A stretch of DNA of 64,000 nt from Seriola aureovittata. Taxonomy: Eukaryota > Chordata > Actinopteri > Carangiformes > Carangidae. The notes below the pieces were generated by a model that saw only the letters and a program-made list of their open reading frames with translations, was not told where the DNA came from and searched no databases. The stretch spans positions 22,433,737 through 22,497,736 of the forward strand of contig NC_079372.1 in NCBI RefSeq assembly GCF_021018895.1, read 5' to 3'. A program made the translations under genes and the position numbers. Shown here in pieces: positions 27,150 to 40,010 of the stretch (the first letter of the stretch is position 1; each line of letters opens with the position of its first letter).

Positions 27150-27340
27150 AGTAACCATGGCGATGAAGGTCAGTACAACACTCTTGGTTCAGTTCCCATG
27201 TTTATTTTTTTAACCATGACAACCAACGTCCAGTGCACCTGCTGCCGTAGGGATGCTTTATCAGAAGACACTCCCATGGGTTTTATCAGAGGGTTGAAAA
27301 ACAACCTATATGATTGTTCAGGTTGGAGGACTTGTTGGCT
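27150..27340 (+). repeat. Interspersed repeat, family E, fragment
   Basis: Shares ordered words with 13085-13215 ('accatg', 'gtccagtgcacctg', 'tcaggttggaggacttgttgg'). It abuts the LINE fragment that follows. Confidence 0.5.
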
Positions 27341-27505
27341 AGTCACTAACTATGCAGCAAACGTCTCGTCTCACTGCACTGCAGAACAGAGAGGTTCAGG
27401 AGATCCTTTGTTCCCACTGCCATCAGGCTATACAACACCTCAGCCAAAAGGACTAATGGACTAATCTAATTATTACTGTTCATTTATTATTAAGTGTTTT
27501 TATTA

Positions 27506-27539
<34 letters not shown>

Positions 27540-27592
27540 CAACAATGAGCTCATGGACACATGAAATTCCCCTAGGGGATAAATAAAGTATG

Positions 27593-27626
<34 letters not shown>
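27341..27626 (+). mobile_element. 3' fragment of a non-LTR retrotransposon (LINE)
   Basis: The end of a reverse-transcriptase frame (GSGDPLFPLPSGYT) is followed by an ATT-rich 3' UTR and the tail 'gaaattcccctaggggataa', 'ataaagta', (TATC)8. This is the standard 3' end of abundant fish LINEs. Strongly 5'-truncated and dead. Confidence 0.75.
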
Positions 27627-27627
<1 letters not shown>

Positions 27628-28879
27628 GTCTGTTTGCATATACTGCTGGTGGATTTATCAGATGTTTTGCGATGAAAACAGCTGCCTGCTGCTGGAAATC
27701 AGGTTGATGAGAGCAGATTACAGCCTGGCAAACTAAAACAATGAGATAAAAGATGCTAAAATGCTCTACAGTGCCGAGAGGAACTGTCGAGGTGGTGATA
27801 ACCCTCAACTTTATGCATTCTCATGTGCTCCTCTACAAATATAAAAATTAGATATAAATATTCCAAATGAGAATTCACTGGGAAAACACTGGAATAGAAT
27901 CAACAGCTTTTCCCTGCTGGCAACTGTATTCTGCATTAAAAGTTTTCTTCAGGCGGGTAAACGTCAGAATGAACCTTTCCCCTCCTCTGCCACACACTGC
28001 GAGCCGCTCTGCAAGAACTGAGCCTCATTCAGTTCCCAGTGGAACATGATTTAAAACGCTGTGTAAAACCCAGAGGAGGCCGACAGGCTTTGAGCAGGAG
28101 CCTAATTTGTTGTTGTTTATGCTGAAATCTAAAAGGAATGCGATAATATTGTAGTGATAAAGTGAGACGTGTGTCTGTCCTGTTCTGCTCCTGCTTCTCC
28201 ATTTCTAAAGCACACACTCTTCCAAATACTATCATGCTGCAAGCAAATGTAATGTACTCGTGTGTGCATATTCACACACACACGCTCACTCAGAGGGTTA
28301 GGAGCCTATCCAAGGCTTGCGGTCCCATTCATTAACTGTGGCCACAGTGCAGCTGAGGACAGATTCCTTTTCTCTGCTCCAGTTGCAGATGCTGCAAATC
28401 CCCTGCAGCTCCACAGAGAACACTGCAGACATCCCTCCCTGTCTCCCCCTGCACACTCGCTTTCTTTTCCTTTTCTTCTCTTGTTCCTATTTTATATTTC
28501 ATGTCTGACCTGGCTTTCCTCCCTCTCCCATCTGTCATGGTGGTATGTCCTCTTCCTTTCTCATGGGGTTGTCATTCTTATTGTTTCTCAGTCGCTTTGC
28601 ATTAGTCTTCATTCTTTAATTTTATTGTTCTGATTAACAACTACAAATTTCCCTAAAGTGTACCACAGGGATTTTGTTTGAACAGCAGCTTGTTTCCTGA
28701 GGCTTTCTTGTATTACATAAAGAAAACTAAAGAAAAAGCAAATTGTCTATTAAATATTTTTGCCAATGGACCAGGGCTGGGTAACACCAAAACATTTGCC
28801 ACCGATCTTATAAGTAAAATCAGGGCAGAATCACCAGTATTGATACTAATGCCATCACACAGGGGAGAGAAAGAGGTGA
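27627..28879. other. Non-coding interval
   Basis: No supportable gene. A pyrimidine-rich zone (28410-28620) yields long but low-complexity frames. Confidence 0.55.
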
Positions 28880-29200
28880 AGGTTTAGGCACAAAACTGCT
28901 TGGTTAGGTTTAGGAAAAGATCGTGATTTGGGTTAAAATAAGTACTTCCTCAACATTAGACGATCTCTGTTGTCATAGTTACAATAGCACCACCATGGTT
29001 AACTTTGTTGAACGGTCATGGATAATAGAAACAACATAAACTGCTACTTTCACATGGGAATCGAATTCGCTCTCCTGTGTCATATTCCTGTGTTTTGTCG
29101 AGCCCTCCATCCACCATGACCTCCTCCTGATGCGGACTTTGTTGCTCTTTACACTACGTCACTGTGCTTTTCCCTTTGCTTCTGTCATAATTACTACAGC
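28880..29200 (+). repeat. Interspersed repeat, family E, long copy
   Basis: Contains 'ttggttaggtttaggaaaag', 'gatttgggttaaaat', 'ccatccaccatgacctcc' and 'tgatgcggactttg'. These words recur at 55515-55690 and 25260-25440 and in other fish sequence known to me. Confidence 0.65.
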
Positions 29201-30404
29201 CACTAGATGTCACTTAGCAATAAAACGTAACTATGGGTCATAATAACCTGCTGCACGGACGGTCTCGAAGAATCAAGTACATCCTTAATACTGACAGGAT
29301 GGAGGACTTTGAACGGACTTGGTCACCGATGATCTCCTTTATGGGAAGGAAGGAGAGTCGAGATGCTTGGCACAAACAGCAAACTTTATTACCTCTAGAT
29401 AGTGCTGCTCGGTGATGGGTGGGGTGGGGTGGGAGGGCTTAGGGCTTCTTTTTTTTATTGGTGTTTGCTTACTTGTTTTATCTCTTTTCCCTTTCTTGTT
29501 TGTTTGCTATTATGCACTTGAATTGAAACAATATATCCACACTCATATTATGAAACATGCTCATGAAACAGTATCGACTAAAATAAACGTGGTCAAAATC
29601 TATTCCTTCCTTTACTGAAGTCTACTGTCTTTTATCCACCTCAGCCTGCAAGTGCTGCAGTGCTGCATCTCACTGCATGTGAGAGGGAACATTAGAGTGA
29701 GCGAGTGTGATTCTGTGATAGAAATACACAGATTCACTAAGCCCCGATGCTAATCATGATCAGTCTAGAGAACACTCAGGTAGCTGGCACTGACAAATGT
29801 TGCAGGTGGTATAAGCTGTCACTAATTAATCTTGCATCTGTGACTAATTTGTTGGAGTGGAGCAGTGATTTTAAAGGTGTGGGGGCTTCTAACGGTGGGA
29901 CAAGAGCGCCACAACCTGCCAAATCAAAACAAATGTCATGCATTCCCACATTTACTTCACCACCATATGCAAATAATATTGAGTTCTTCAGTAAAAGGTT
30001 CTGTGGTCCCAATAACCTCCCACTAAAACCTTTAATCATACCCTATCAATAATTTAAGCTTATAAACTTGGCAGTTTTGAGCCTCCAGTGTTTAGATCAA
30101 GTGGCACAACTGTGATTTCAGTGTGTCAGGTACATATTTAATCAGCGTTTAGGAAGATAGACTCAGGGATGTGACACTTCAATATCAAAGGACTTGGGTC
30201 AGGATAACATGACTGGGACATCATTAACATTAAGATAAACGTTAACGGTGTGATTTCTGTGAAGTAACAAGGTAAATGCTGAGACTGAATCACAGAAGTA
30301 TACATACATTTACCTAGCTGTCATTTCATGCTGCATTCCTATTGGCTGGTTAGTGGACGTAGGTCACTGCATCAGTTACTCAAGGACTGTGCTTTACAAT
30401 TTTG
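29201..30404. other. Non-coding interval
   Basis: No supportable gene; a G-rich GGGTGGGGTGGGG run lies near 29418-29431. Confidence 0.55.
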
Positions 30405-30480
30405 AGGTACTTGTACTCAAGTATTTCCATGTTATGCTAATTTACACTTCCATACCACCACGTATCAGAGGGAAGTGAAA
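30405..30480 (+). repeat. Interspersed repeat, family G, fragment
   Basis: 'gaggtacttgtactcaagta' and 'tatcagagggaagtg' match a repeat very common in fish; the better copy is at 47565-47730. Confidence 0.6.
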
Positions 30481-30698
30481 ATATTGGGTCGCATGTTGTT
30501 TCTCAGATACATGGAACCAGAGTGAGGAACCTGTAGCTTTCACTAATGTGATGATGACAAAGGTACAAGTGATTACTGAGCACCTGCACCAGAGTCCGTT
30601 TTCTAAATGTCAGCCTGGTCCTCCATCCCTCCAGTTGTCTGAACCAACTAAAGCTGCCTAATCAGACTAAATATAGGTTTGCCTGATTAATATATTGA

Positions 30699-30700
<2 letters not shown>

Positions 30701-30797
<97 letters not shown>

Positions 30798-30800
30798 TGT
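30701..30800. repeat. (GT)n microsatellite, 100 bp
   Basis: GT run with one missing G near 30756 and an AT near 30791. Confidence 0.97.
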
Positions 30801-31476
30801 TCAGGCAATCCACTTGATTCACTCTTCCATTTGTCATCAAGTGTGACATTAATGCTAGGTGACCCACCCAGGTTAGTGCTTAATTTAAGATTTCATGTAA
30901 GGGGAATAAGCTTCCTTAAGTGAGTTGAATTCTTTTTAACATAAAAATGGTCTCAAATTTTTAATAACATGACAATCACGGCCTGGGAGACGTGACAGGA
31001 ATACCAAAGAAGCAACGGTAATTTTGCACAATGGTGATACTGATCTGGTACTCTGAGATGTATATCCACTCAGAGAGATGATTAATCATATGTGACGAAA
31101 AAGTAGATGCTCAAGTTTCCTTTATAGTTTATATAAATTTAAAACTTCATATAAATTTCATTGACAGACTGATGTAATTACTGGTTTGCTAATACCTGGC
31201 GTTGACATGGGTCTTTTATTAAACCCAGCATTTCAAAGCATCACTGTCATCCAACTACAGTATGAAGGAATATTTCACTCAGCTAATTGGCTTGAGAGCT
31301 GTGAGTGTGTAAAAGCTGCAGTGATATCTGTCTCATCCTGTCACAAAGAGCTGATAAACCATCTCAAAGTTTCTCATTAGAACCAAGTGTCTCATGTTGC
31401 TCATGTCTTGTTTCCCACAGTGACAGGAATTTTAAAGTGGTAGCCCAATAATGTAGTGCTGCTGTAAAGTTTTATT

Positions 31477-31477
<1 letters not shown>

Positions 31478-31526
<49 letters not shown>

Positions 31527-31527
31527 G
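31478..31527. repeat. (GTT)n microsatellite
   Basis: 50 bases of uninterrupted GTT. Confidence 0.97.
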
Positions 31528-33000
31528 GCATTTTATGCTTTGATAATGAAGAGATGAGACAATGGTCCAGATGAACTAGACGCAGTCAGCTAGCCTACTT
31601 AACCTATAAGCCACAGAAACAAGATATCCTGACTGTTGGTGGGTTAAGTTCCAAAAGCAATGGTGGACTGAAACTGCCAAAATAACATAAAAAATAAATA
31701 CATGTATTATTTAATTTATTAATTGTGAAATAAATGGATATTTTTCTGTTTTAATTTTCAGATTTTCCATCCATTTTAAAGCTACCAGATTCACTAGGGT
31801 TGACAGGATACTATCAAAAAGTATTTAAGAACACGGTTGCCTTGTATTCTATCAAATCTAACAAAATAAACACCATAAACACAAACAGTTGGTTGGTAAA
31901 GTTTGTAAGAATTAGCTTAATTTTCTTAAATACAGCTACTGCAACTACTATTGCATGAGCCTGGTTAATACTTAGCTACACGATCTCAGCTATTTCTTCA
32001 GCTATTGCACTGATCTCCATGTGTAAAATTTGTGGAGTTCCCCTTGAATTTAATGAATAAAAGCTTTCGGTTGCTTTAATCCCAAGCAGACCCTAATAAT
32101 TACTGCTCTTCACACCCCAGCACTTAATACATACATTCACACATAATACACAAACACAAAGTACCATGCTCCTCTGGTAAAAAAAATAAAAAAATTCCCT
32201 CGAGCCTTTCATGTTGTATGTAGGTTAGACCACCATCACCCCCTGCCTCATTCAACATTCTCTTCAATATTTCATGATATCATCTTCATTATCCCCCTCT
32301 GTCGCCTCGGTATCAACTCACACCTTTCCACCACCGATTCCGTGTCATGCAGATAAGGATATTTTGCCATTACAGTGTGCTATATTATTCATTAGCCTAG
32401 CATGTGGCTGTTGGAAAATGGCAGCAGTTGTGCCCAAGCAAGTCGGAGGTGCTATTGGTGCTAATTGCTTTGGATAGATAATGAGAGTCAATGTAAGGAG
32501 ATCCATCCTTTGGGGGTGGGGGTTTATTTAACTGCACGCACACACACATACACACACGCACAAGGGCAAAAGGGAATATTTTGATGAAGCCATATGAGCT
32601 GACTACAGATCCATTGCAGAAAGAGCATACATTAGCCAAACATCTGCACAAACAACTCGCTTCATGTAGTGGAAAGAGTCGGAGCTGGTGAACGTTACGA
32701 TGCTATAAAGACACCATGATATAAATTTTTAAGAAGCATTAAGTCCATTTATCTTAGAATGAATATCATACAACCTTTTAGGCTTGTTATCCCTGATAAC
32801 GACGCAGCGTCTAATGGGCAGATAATGAGCTGCTCTGCCTTCATCAAACCCCATTTCTCCCACTCCCTACAAATGTGTACAGCTATTATGGGCTAGAACG
32901 CTACCAGCCACAGTTCTGCCGCTGCGACTGGCCTCATTGAAATGAATGACAGGACTGAAATTGGTCTGAAAGCGGCCTAAGCTTGAAGCTTTCAGAGACC
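31528..33000. other. Non-coding interval
   Basis: No supportable gene. 32380-32480 and 32780-32850 are moderately GC-rich, non-repetitive stretches that I cannot assign. Confidence 0.5.
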
Positions 33001-33099
33001 CTGCAAATTCAAGGAGTTGAGTTCAGCACGCTGTCACACCTTCCTCCTTCCTGCATCCACACCAGGAAATTTGGAAGTCTTTTTTCATGTTTTGTAGTC

Positions 33100-33440
33100 T
33101 ATTTAGTGGCACACACAAGGCCCCCATTCCAGTGTCTGACGTGTCTAGTTTCTGAAGAGTGGTTTTAAAGCTCAGAGCGGGCTGCGCCGCTGTCGCCATC
33201 TTGACTGTGCCTGACTCCACCTAACTCCTGGCTAATCCCCCCAAAACGGACAAATAGGTGGGGCGTGTGTGGAGCCGAGACTTCGGTGCATACTGGTTTG
33301 TGGTATATACACTAACCCACCTGTCACTCACAGTGACACACCCTCAATCATGCATAACTTCAAGCCTCAAAGTGATAGATGAAGTGAAAGGTGTTATAGG
33401 TCACAAGAAACCTCTGAGAAATGAAAACTTTGTATGTAAA
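33100..33440 (-). repeat. Interspersed repeat, family A, inverted long copy
   Basis: 'ctgactccacctaactcctg', 'aaataggtggggcg' and 'tttctgaagagtggtttt' are the reverse complement of the 21170-21330 copy. The continuation 'gagacttcggtgcatactgg' and 'aatcatgcataacttcaagc' is typical of the longer form of this repeat. Confidence 0.65.
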
Positions 33441-36060
33441 ACCCCTGGCATACACAAAAACACTTTTCTTTGTCTTCCCCAACTCTATCAGTCCAGATTG
33501 ACACTCTACTACGTAACGCAGTTCTCTATTCCTGTATCACAGCATCAGCCATTATTAGAAATGGATTGGTTTCCAGAAACACCGCCTCCCTCACAGCTCA
33601 GGTCAGGCTGCGAGGAAATGAGCTCATTAACCCCGATCTCTTCACTTTGACTAACACACAGAGATGAATGAGGGCATCCCTCAAGAAATGAGCTTTCCAT
33701 TAGGACGAGTCTGATGCAAAGACAATTACTTAATTAAGGGTCTGTCTTGTGTGGAAAATGATGTTGAGTGCTTCTGAATAGAGCAGAGACACTGGGTTTG
33801 AACATGGAGGCAGCTGCACTCCCCCACTCCAGCTGTATATACTGTAGAGTGGACGGAAACTACACAACATATTTATCCACTGACTTATTCAAATGCAGTA
33901 GCCGAATCTTAATGAAAATAATACACTTTTTATATTCTAAGGTAATTTCAGCTTGAATTAGGAGGATAAAAAAAATGTAATATATATTAAAAATATATAC
34001 GATTTGTTTTATGAAAATAACAGTGAAGTATAATAATCTTTAATTTCACAGAAGAAAAGCTTCCACTGTCACTTTGGCACAGCGTAGTGCCTCATCTTTG
34101 TGTTTGACTCAGGTCAGTCCCACACTGGTCCCATCAGCCCTCCGATCCTTACTCAGTGATGTCACAATCTGCCCGTTCTAAAAGATAATATTATACACAG
34201 CATTGACAAAGATGTGTACGTTCATAGCATAATGAGCTTGTGAAAATTATTGATTTAACAAATAAACTAAAATCACTCCCATCCCATTTTAATCTGATTA
34301 GATCCTTGTTTATTTCCATAGTTCTTGAAATCATCAAGTCAATAAAAGAACATGTCCAAGCGATTGTGTCAGAGCAGCACAACTAGGCGGTCCTACTTTG
34401 AAGGTTACTTCAAATGCAGCCAAGAAATGCCTCCTTTGTTTCCCCCGGTAACAGACGATCTATATGTGACCGAAAACACAGAGTAACATTTAGGCCGGGT
34501 TGTTTCCTTAGCAGAGACCTAATACTTGATGACAGATAATGTTGTGTTTTGATCTTTTTCTATAAAGAGCAATGAGCTTTGTACTGTCTTATCTTTGACT
34601 TTTTTAGGAGAATATTAACAGTAAATAAACACATAGATTAAATGATTTGTTTAAAGAACATGTGTCACAAGTCACCATGTTTCAGCATCTGCAGCTGCAT
34701 ACAGCCTCACTAACCTCCACCAGGAAGATAGAACATCTCTGTTGCCTGAGAAGCAAAGCTGAGGGCATAAAAAGCCACCGATCACTCACTGCTGTAAAGG
34801 TTAACTGTTGTGAGCGCACTGCAATGTTCATGGCGATGACAATATCAAGGTTTAAACCAAATTAAAGTGATACCATAAAAGTGGGGGACTTCCTCCCCCA
34901 TCCACCTTTGAATGTTAAGAGTGCTGGAATAACAAAAGGAGCTCGTCCTTAGAGCTGCTGTAGACCCATAAATAGGTCAGGCTGATAGAAGAATTAAAAG
35001 GTTAATATCAATTAAGACCCATGAGAGTATCAATACACAGATTGTGAGGTTAAGGTTGAGCTTGGGTGTCATCCGATATCTTGAAACAGTCCAGCCCAAA
35101 TATCGCAATATATGATATCATCGTGGGTGGGTTATAATATAATTATGTTATGTTTCAGGTATAAACATTGCTGTAACTAAACAGCAAAAAAAGAAATAAA
35201 AAATTTGAATATAATGAAAAATATCTCATTGAATATTGGCCCGTGCCTTGTGAAATCAGTTCATAGCTGAGACTGTTTCTGATATGAGAACATAGACCCT
35301 GAACTTTTCCCAAAACAGCTCCAGGAAAAGATGCAGCTGATCATCTGCAGGTCTGAAGCGACCAGAGCCAAGAGGCAGCAGAACTCCAGAGGCGGCTTTT
35401 GTGTTCAGAGCTCCAGCTTTCTCTCCACTCGTTAGTTTTGCAGTATTCAATTTATGTATGTAAAATTTTTGTGGGCATTTTGCTTTTATTTGACAGTCAG
35501 TGTAGAGATGGACAAGAAACATGGGCTGAGAGAAGGGTACGACATGCAACAAGGTTCCCCTCCCAGCCCAGAGACAAAATGTGGATGTTGTGGTTATTTC
35601 CCTTTTTAGACTTTCAGTCAATTTATACAAATTCAGACTGTAACTAAAACCACTGTTAAAGGGCTGTAATGTAATGTAAGTATCATTTACTGGAGTTATT
35701 CCTTGTGTATTTCTTCGTGTGACTCGCTAACATTACTTACAGTGCCAGACCTTAACTCCAACTCATTTCCCTCCAGCCACTGCCTGCTTACCCTCTCCAC
35801 CAGGCCGTTCCCCTCCAGCCCTTCATCATCCTTCTCCCACCGCTTCATGCTCACCACTGCTCTCCAGTTCTCCAGCCCTCAGCTATTCCTCCACCATCCC
35901 AGCTCTCCTGCTCCAGCCTCAGCCCCCTCCTCTCCATCCCCTCCATCTGCCCTCAACCTTTTCCAAACACTTTTCAAACTAGTTCTAGTTTCTGTGTCTG
36001 CTTTTTTCTTTATTCTTTTTTTCTCTGTTTTTTTATGCCTCTGTGCCAGTGACATCCAGG
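33441..36060. other. Non-coding interval
   Basis: No supportable gene. 35740-36050 is strongly pyrimidine-biased (CCTCCAG/CTCCAGC-like words), producing a 137-codon frame of low complexity that I do not accept as a gene. Confidence 0.6.
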
Positions 36061-36270
36061 GCTGGGCGCATAATGTTTTCAGGTTGTCTGTCCGTCCACC
36101 CTCCTCATTCTCATGAACGTAGTATCTCATAACTCACAAATTCATACACTAATGATGACACATTTAACTCAAATATCTATAAGGATAAAATGAAGTCATG
36201 AGATTTTATATCCAAAAGGTCGACTTCACTATGACATCATAATGTTCTGCAAAAAAAAACCCTCTGGGCG
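36061..36270 (-). repeat. Interspersed repeat, family F, inverted copy
   Basis: 'cataatgttttcaggttgtc', 'gtccgtcca', 'cattctcatgaacgtagtat' and 'aaggtcgacttcactatgac' are the reverse complement of the element at 56790-57030. Confidence 0.65.
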
Positions 36271-36318
36271 TTATTCACTGCTGTAGCTCAGGAGGGAGAG
36301 ATTGAGGCAGTAATGCTA

Positions 36319-36342
36319 TTTTTTTTTTTTTTTTTTTTTTTT
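36319..36342. repeat. Poly-T run (24)
   Basis: Homopolymer of 24 T. Confidence 0.95.
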
Positions 36343-36500
36343 ACAAGTAACTTTTGCTGCACTTCTGTGTGTTCATTTGCACACAGAGAACAGCTGATCC
36401 CTGTAGTTTTTAACAAAGGCAGAAACAGAGCTAATTTAATAATAATGATAAAAAGAGCAGAACTAATTTTGATAATTAATCCACATTTGGTGCTCTAGTG

Positions 36501-36503
<3 letters not shown>

Positions 36504-36541
<38 letters not shown>
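36504..36541. repeat. (GT)n microsatellite
   Basis: About 38 bases of GT. Confidence 0.96.
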
Positions 36542-36542
<1 letters not shown>

Positions 36543-38612
36543 CATGGTGTAGGAACTTGTCACCCAGTGCAACAGTGTGGCTCACTGATCTCACTTTAAT
36601 GGAGCTCTGTGGCTCAGAGGGATGAGACACATCAGGCTGTGATGACACTACACTTGTTAGTCGGAGACATTCAAATGTGTCATATATCTTTTATTTGACC
36701 ATAAATTCACCTTCAATGAAAGTAAGAGAAGAAAATTCAGAACGTAATTAAAAATTCCAGCTCCTCCTGATTAAATCATGTTTACCATGTTAATTAGAGG
36801 AAGAATAAGCATGAAAACAGACAGCTGTGCAAATTAGGCCTTCATCTAGTAATGTGATTACATAAATAGGAAAGACATGGTGTCTTCTCAGATCCAGTTT
36901 ATGATCATCACCAGACCAACAACATGAACACAGTCTCCATTAGTTTGATAAATATTGCACTGAGCTTTAAACCCTGAACTTCTGTCACAAAAACTGATCT
37001 TCAACAAAAACTCAGTTCAACATTGTGAGGACAACTGCTGAGGTGGATCTATCCTCTGCTACATCTTTGCCTATACTACAAACCCCAAATAATTCACAAG
37101 TATTAAAGTCTTGTAGTGCTGGGTTGCATTTCTGTATGGAGGCAGTTTGGAGATCATCGTGTCTCCGCAATAAAAACGCTCAGTTGTCAGGTGAGGGAGA
37201 ATTTCTCATAGTGCCTCCACTAACTTCAGAAAAATCAATACAGTTCATGAGTTCTGCACCAGGAACACAGGGACGTGCAGAGAAACAAACAAAAACTTCT
37301 GCAATCACAGAAGAACGTGAAGAGTGAGAGAGCTGGATCCTTCTCCCGCTCCAGTTTTAAATAATTACCATACATACTCGAGCATTCATCGATGTGATGG
37401 ATGTCAGACATTTTTGATTTATTTAAGTGACTAAAATCACTTGTTATGCTGTCGAGATTAGTCACTATTGTAAACCAAATGTAATTGTCATTAAGATACC
37501 CAACTAAGTTAGAAATAACAGTCTAAACTTCAAAACATTTGACCCAAGTTGTCCTAAACTGGAATTATTGTTGGACAGGAAACTATCAGTCATGATGATG
37601 TGGATGGATGATGTCAGGCTGTTCATGTCCCTTTTCCTGCCAACGGTCAGTGTTGGTTTCTTTTAACCATGACCACGGCCGGCGGACAGCTCACGTTCAC
37701 ACAAGTGCTTGGATTTCCACAATACTTGTCGTTTATTAACTTACTACAGTTCAGCCTTACCTCGAACGGCTCTATCTTATCATACACGAACAATCCAGAA
37801 GCCACACGTGAACCTGAACGTTAGCCTTAGGAGAAACAAGGAGCTCATTAACAGGCATTCACCATTATCAATGTGCGGCGCTAAACTAACTTAAGAAAAA
37901 TGATGATGCTGCTCCTCCTGTATCTAGGCAACACAGCACGTCTTAAAGGCACATTTCACAATTTCGACTGTTACACCATGTTGATATCCAAAGTTATGTT
38001 AAGTCATATCCACCCTGATCTCCTCTGTCTGTGGACTTGTTGCTGTATAAAAACATCACTGGACTTCCTGCTTTGCTTGCATCATGATTAATGGAGGGTG
38101 TTTTTCCCTTTCTGAAACAAGTGATGCTGTCTTGTTGGATAGACACAACCATGTTGTAACCATATATTGTGAATCAATAGGCAGCATCAGTATCATCGTC
38201 TACTACCCTCTTGTCTTGACACACACACACACACACACAGACACACACACACACAAAGGAAGAGCAAGAGAGACACAGCAGTTAGATTGACAGCCCTCCA
38301 TCCACAGGGACTCGGCAGATGGTTTCTAATTGCATCTGAAGGCAGCATCAGTCTGCAGATGAGGCTGAATTAGAGGCTTTGGGAATTACGCAAACATAGC
38401 AACTGTTTTCCAGCCCACTTCAAACACCTGCAGCCTCCGCTCCATCCATCATTTCCACATATGCATTCACACAAATTCATTCATTCACTCCATCTGCCTA
38501 GAAGTGCTTTGCTGGTTGCTATGTTCAGTTGTGTGTATGTACTCTGGTTTAGGACGTCCACATACTGAGGTTTTGATGAGTCCTGTTGCATCTACTCTTT
38601 ATTCCAGTGATC
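36542..38612. other. Non-coding interval with an AC repeat
   Basis: No supportable gene. (AC)n with an internal AG lies at 38219-38256. Confidence 0.55.
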
Positions 38613-38742
<130 letters not shown>

Positions 38743-38919
38743 CAAGCAGGAACGTGCCTCACTTCATGTCCTGTACAGTCAACCTTGTGGGGAGGTATAA
38801 ATAATTGAAATGGCCCCTTCAGTCCTGACATGCTTCTTTTTCCAGTGAAGATGTGATGTTTTTTTTCAAGGGGAAATATTCAGACATAAGATGCAGGTGC
38901 ACTGGAAAGTAACACTTCA

Positions 38920-39051
38920 GTCTTGAGAAAAGAAGATCCCACGCGCTGCTCTTGCTTTTATTTTTACTTTTGATGGGACCGAAACATCAGCATGATCAAT
39001 AAAGTGTGATGCTGAGCAGGAGCAGGGTGCGAGATCTTCTTTTCTCAAGAC
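38920..39051. mobile_element. Foldback element with ~37-bp inverted ends
   Basis: The left arm 38920-38956 (starting GTCTTGAGAAAAGAAGATC) is an imperfect reverse complement of the right arm 39015-39051 (ending GATCTTCTTTTCTCAAGAC). The 58-base centre contains TGATGGGACCGAAACATCAG and AATAAAGTGTGATGCTG. Non-coding; either a small MITE or a mobile hairpin. Confidence 0.65.
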
Positions 39052-39189
39052 TCCAGAGAAGGGGTAAAAAACAGGTGAACATTTCATCCTAAATTTAGCA
39101 AGTAGCTTGTAAATATTTGTCCATGTCTATGACACATCCTTTAAACACTGTTTGTGGTTGCATTGCATTGTGGTTAACTCCCTAACTCC

Positions 39190-39300
39190 TTCTTCCCTAA
39201 GCACAAATTACTATTTAAGTAATGTACTTACTCTTAATCAAGTAATGAATTAAGTAATTAGTTAGGTAATTAAATTACTAGTCATTTCAGAGTGTGATTA
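39190..39300. repeat. AT-rich degenerate repeat ('taagtaat' words)
   Basis: At least six AAGTAAT/TAGGTAAT-like words in about 110 bases. Origin unclear. Confidence 0.4.
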
Positions 39301-39344
39301 AACTAATTTGAAAGCAGGAATTACAAAGGGAGAGCAAGATTTAA

Positions 39345-39770
39345 CTAGATCATAGTAGAATAGAACAGAAAAGCAAGTCTTTATGGTCATTATACTGTGC
39401 AACGGAATTAGGAGGAGAATAAGGAGTGCTACTCTTAGTTGGTGCATTAGTTAAAAACAATTCACACACATTAACACACATTAACACAATCCTAAATTAT
39501 ATTCAAAAATATAAAGTGTCACTGTGTTTATTGCACAAGTGTAGATGTAATACTTCACAGCAGGAAACTGCCCGGTAATGATAAAAAATTGTTTTTCATT
39601 TTGCATGATTGTGTTGATTAAGAGCGCAAATGGCTTCAGGAAAGGAAAGTGTTCATGAATGTAGTGGTCCGAGTTTTGAATGACCTGTAGCGCCTGCCAG
39701 AGGGCAACAGGTCCAACCGGTGGTGGCCACGGTGCAAAACAATCCTTTTACAATATTCCTCTGACTGGAG
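39345..39770 (-). mobile_element. 3' fragment of a non-LTR retrotransposon (LINE), minus strand
   Basis: The minus frame reads LDLLPSGRRYRSFKTRTT then FMNTFLS, the usual C-terminal motif of fish L2/CR1-like reverse transcriptases. It is followed 3' by 'ccgttgcacagtataatgac' and 'cataaagacttgc', the typical tail. Truncated, with a stop in the frame. Confidence 0.7.
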
Positions 39771-39779
39771 AATGGAGAT

Positions 39780-40010
39780 AGAAATTTCTAATTCATGTGC
39801 ACCAATTAAGTGACTAATTTGCAGGCACAAATCATTAACTTGTGCACAAAAACAATGTAATTCAAGAGCTCAAGCTAATTTGTGAGCACAAATGAAGTAA
39901 TTCAAAAGTGTTCATTAGATACATTTGTGCACACAAGTACAAGAGCACACAAATTATGATCTTGTGTGCACACATGAAGAAATTCAAGATGGTAATTAAA
40001 CTGTTTCGAT
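39780..40010. repeat. Degenerate tandem repeat, unit roughly 35-45 bp
   Basis: Words 'gtgcacaaa', 'tgagcacaaatgaagtaatt' and 'caag' recur four to five times with drift. A decayed minisatellite is the simplest reading. Confidence 0.45.

Noticed and set aside
28262..28633. 123-codon plus-strand frame with hydrophobic C-terminal half
   Set aside because: The hydrophobic part comes from a T/C-rich stretch; no start context, splice sites or family similarity.
33258..33650. 130-codon plus-strand open frame
   Set aside because: Its first half lies in the inverted family A repeat and a second frame is open over the second half; the peptide resembles no family I know.
35703..36116. 137-codon plus-strand open frame rich in Ser, Pro and Phe
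   Set aside because: It lies in a strongly pyrimidine-biased stretch, is low complexity, and its 3' part overlaps the family F repeat. No splice sites or family match.
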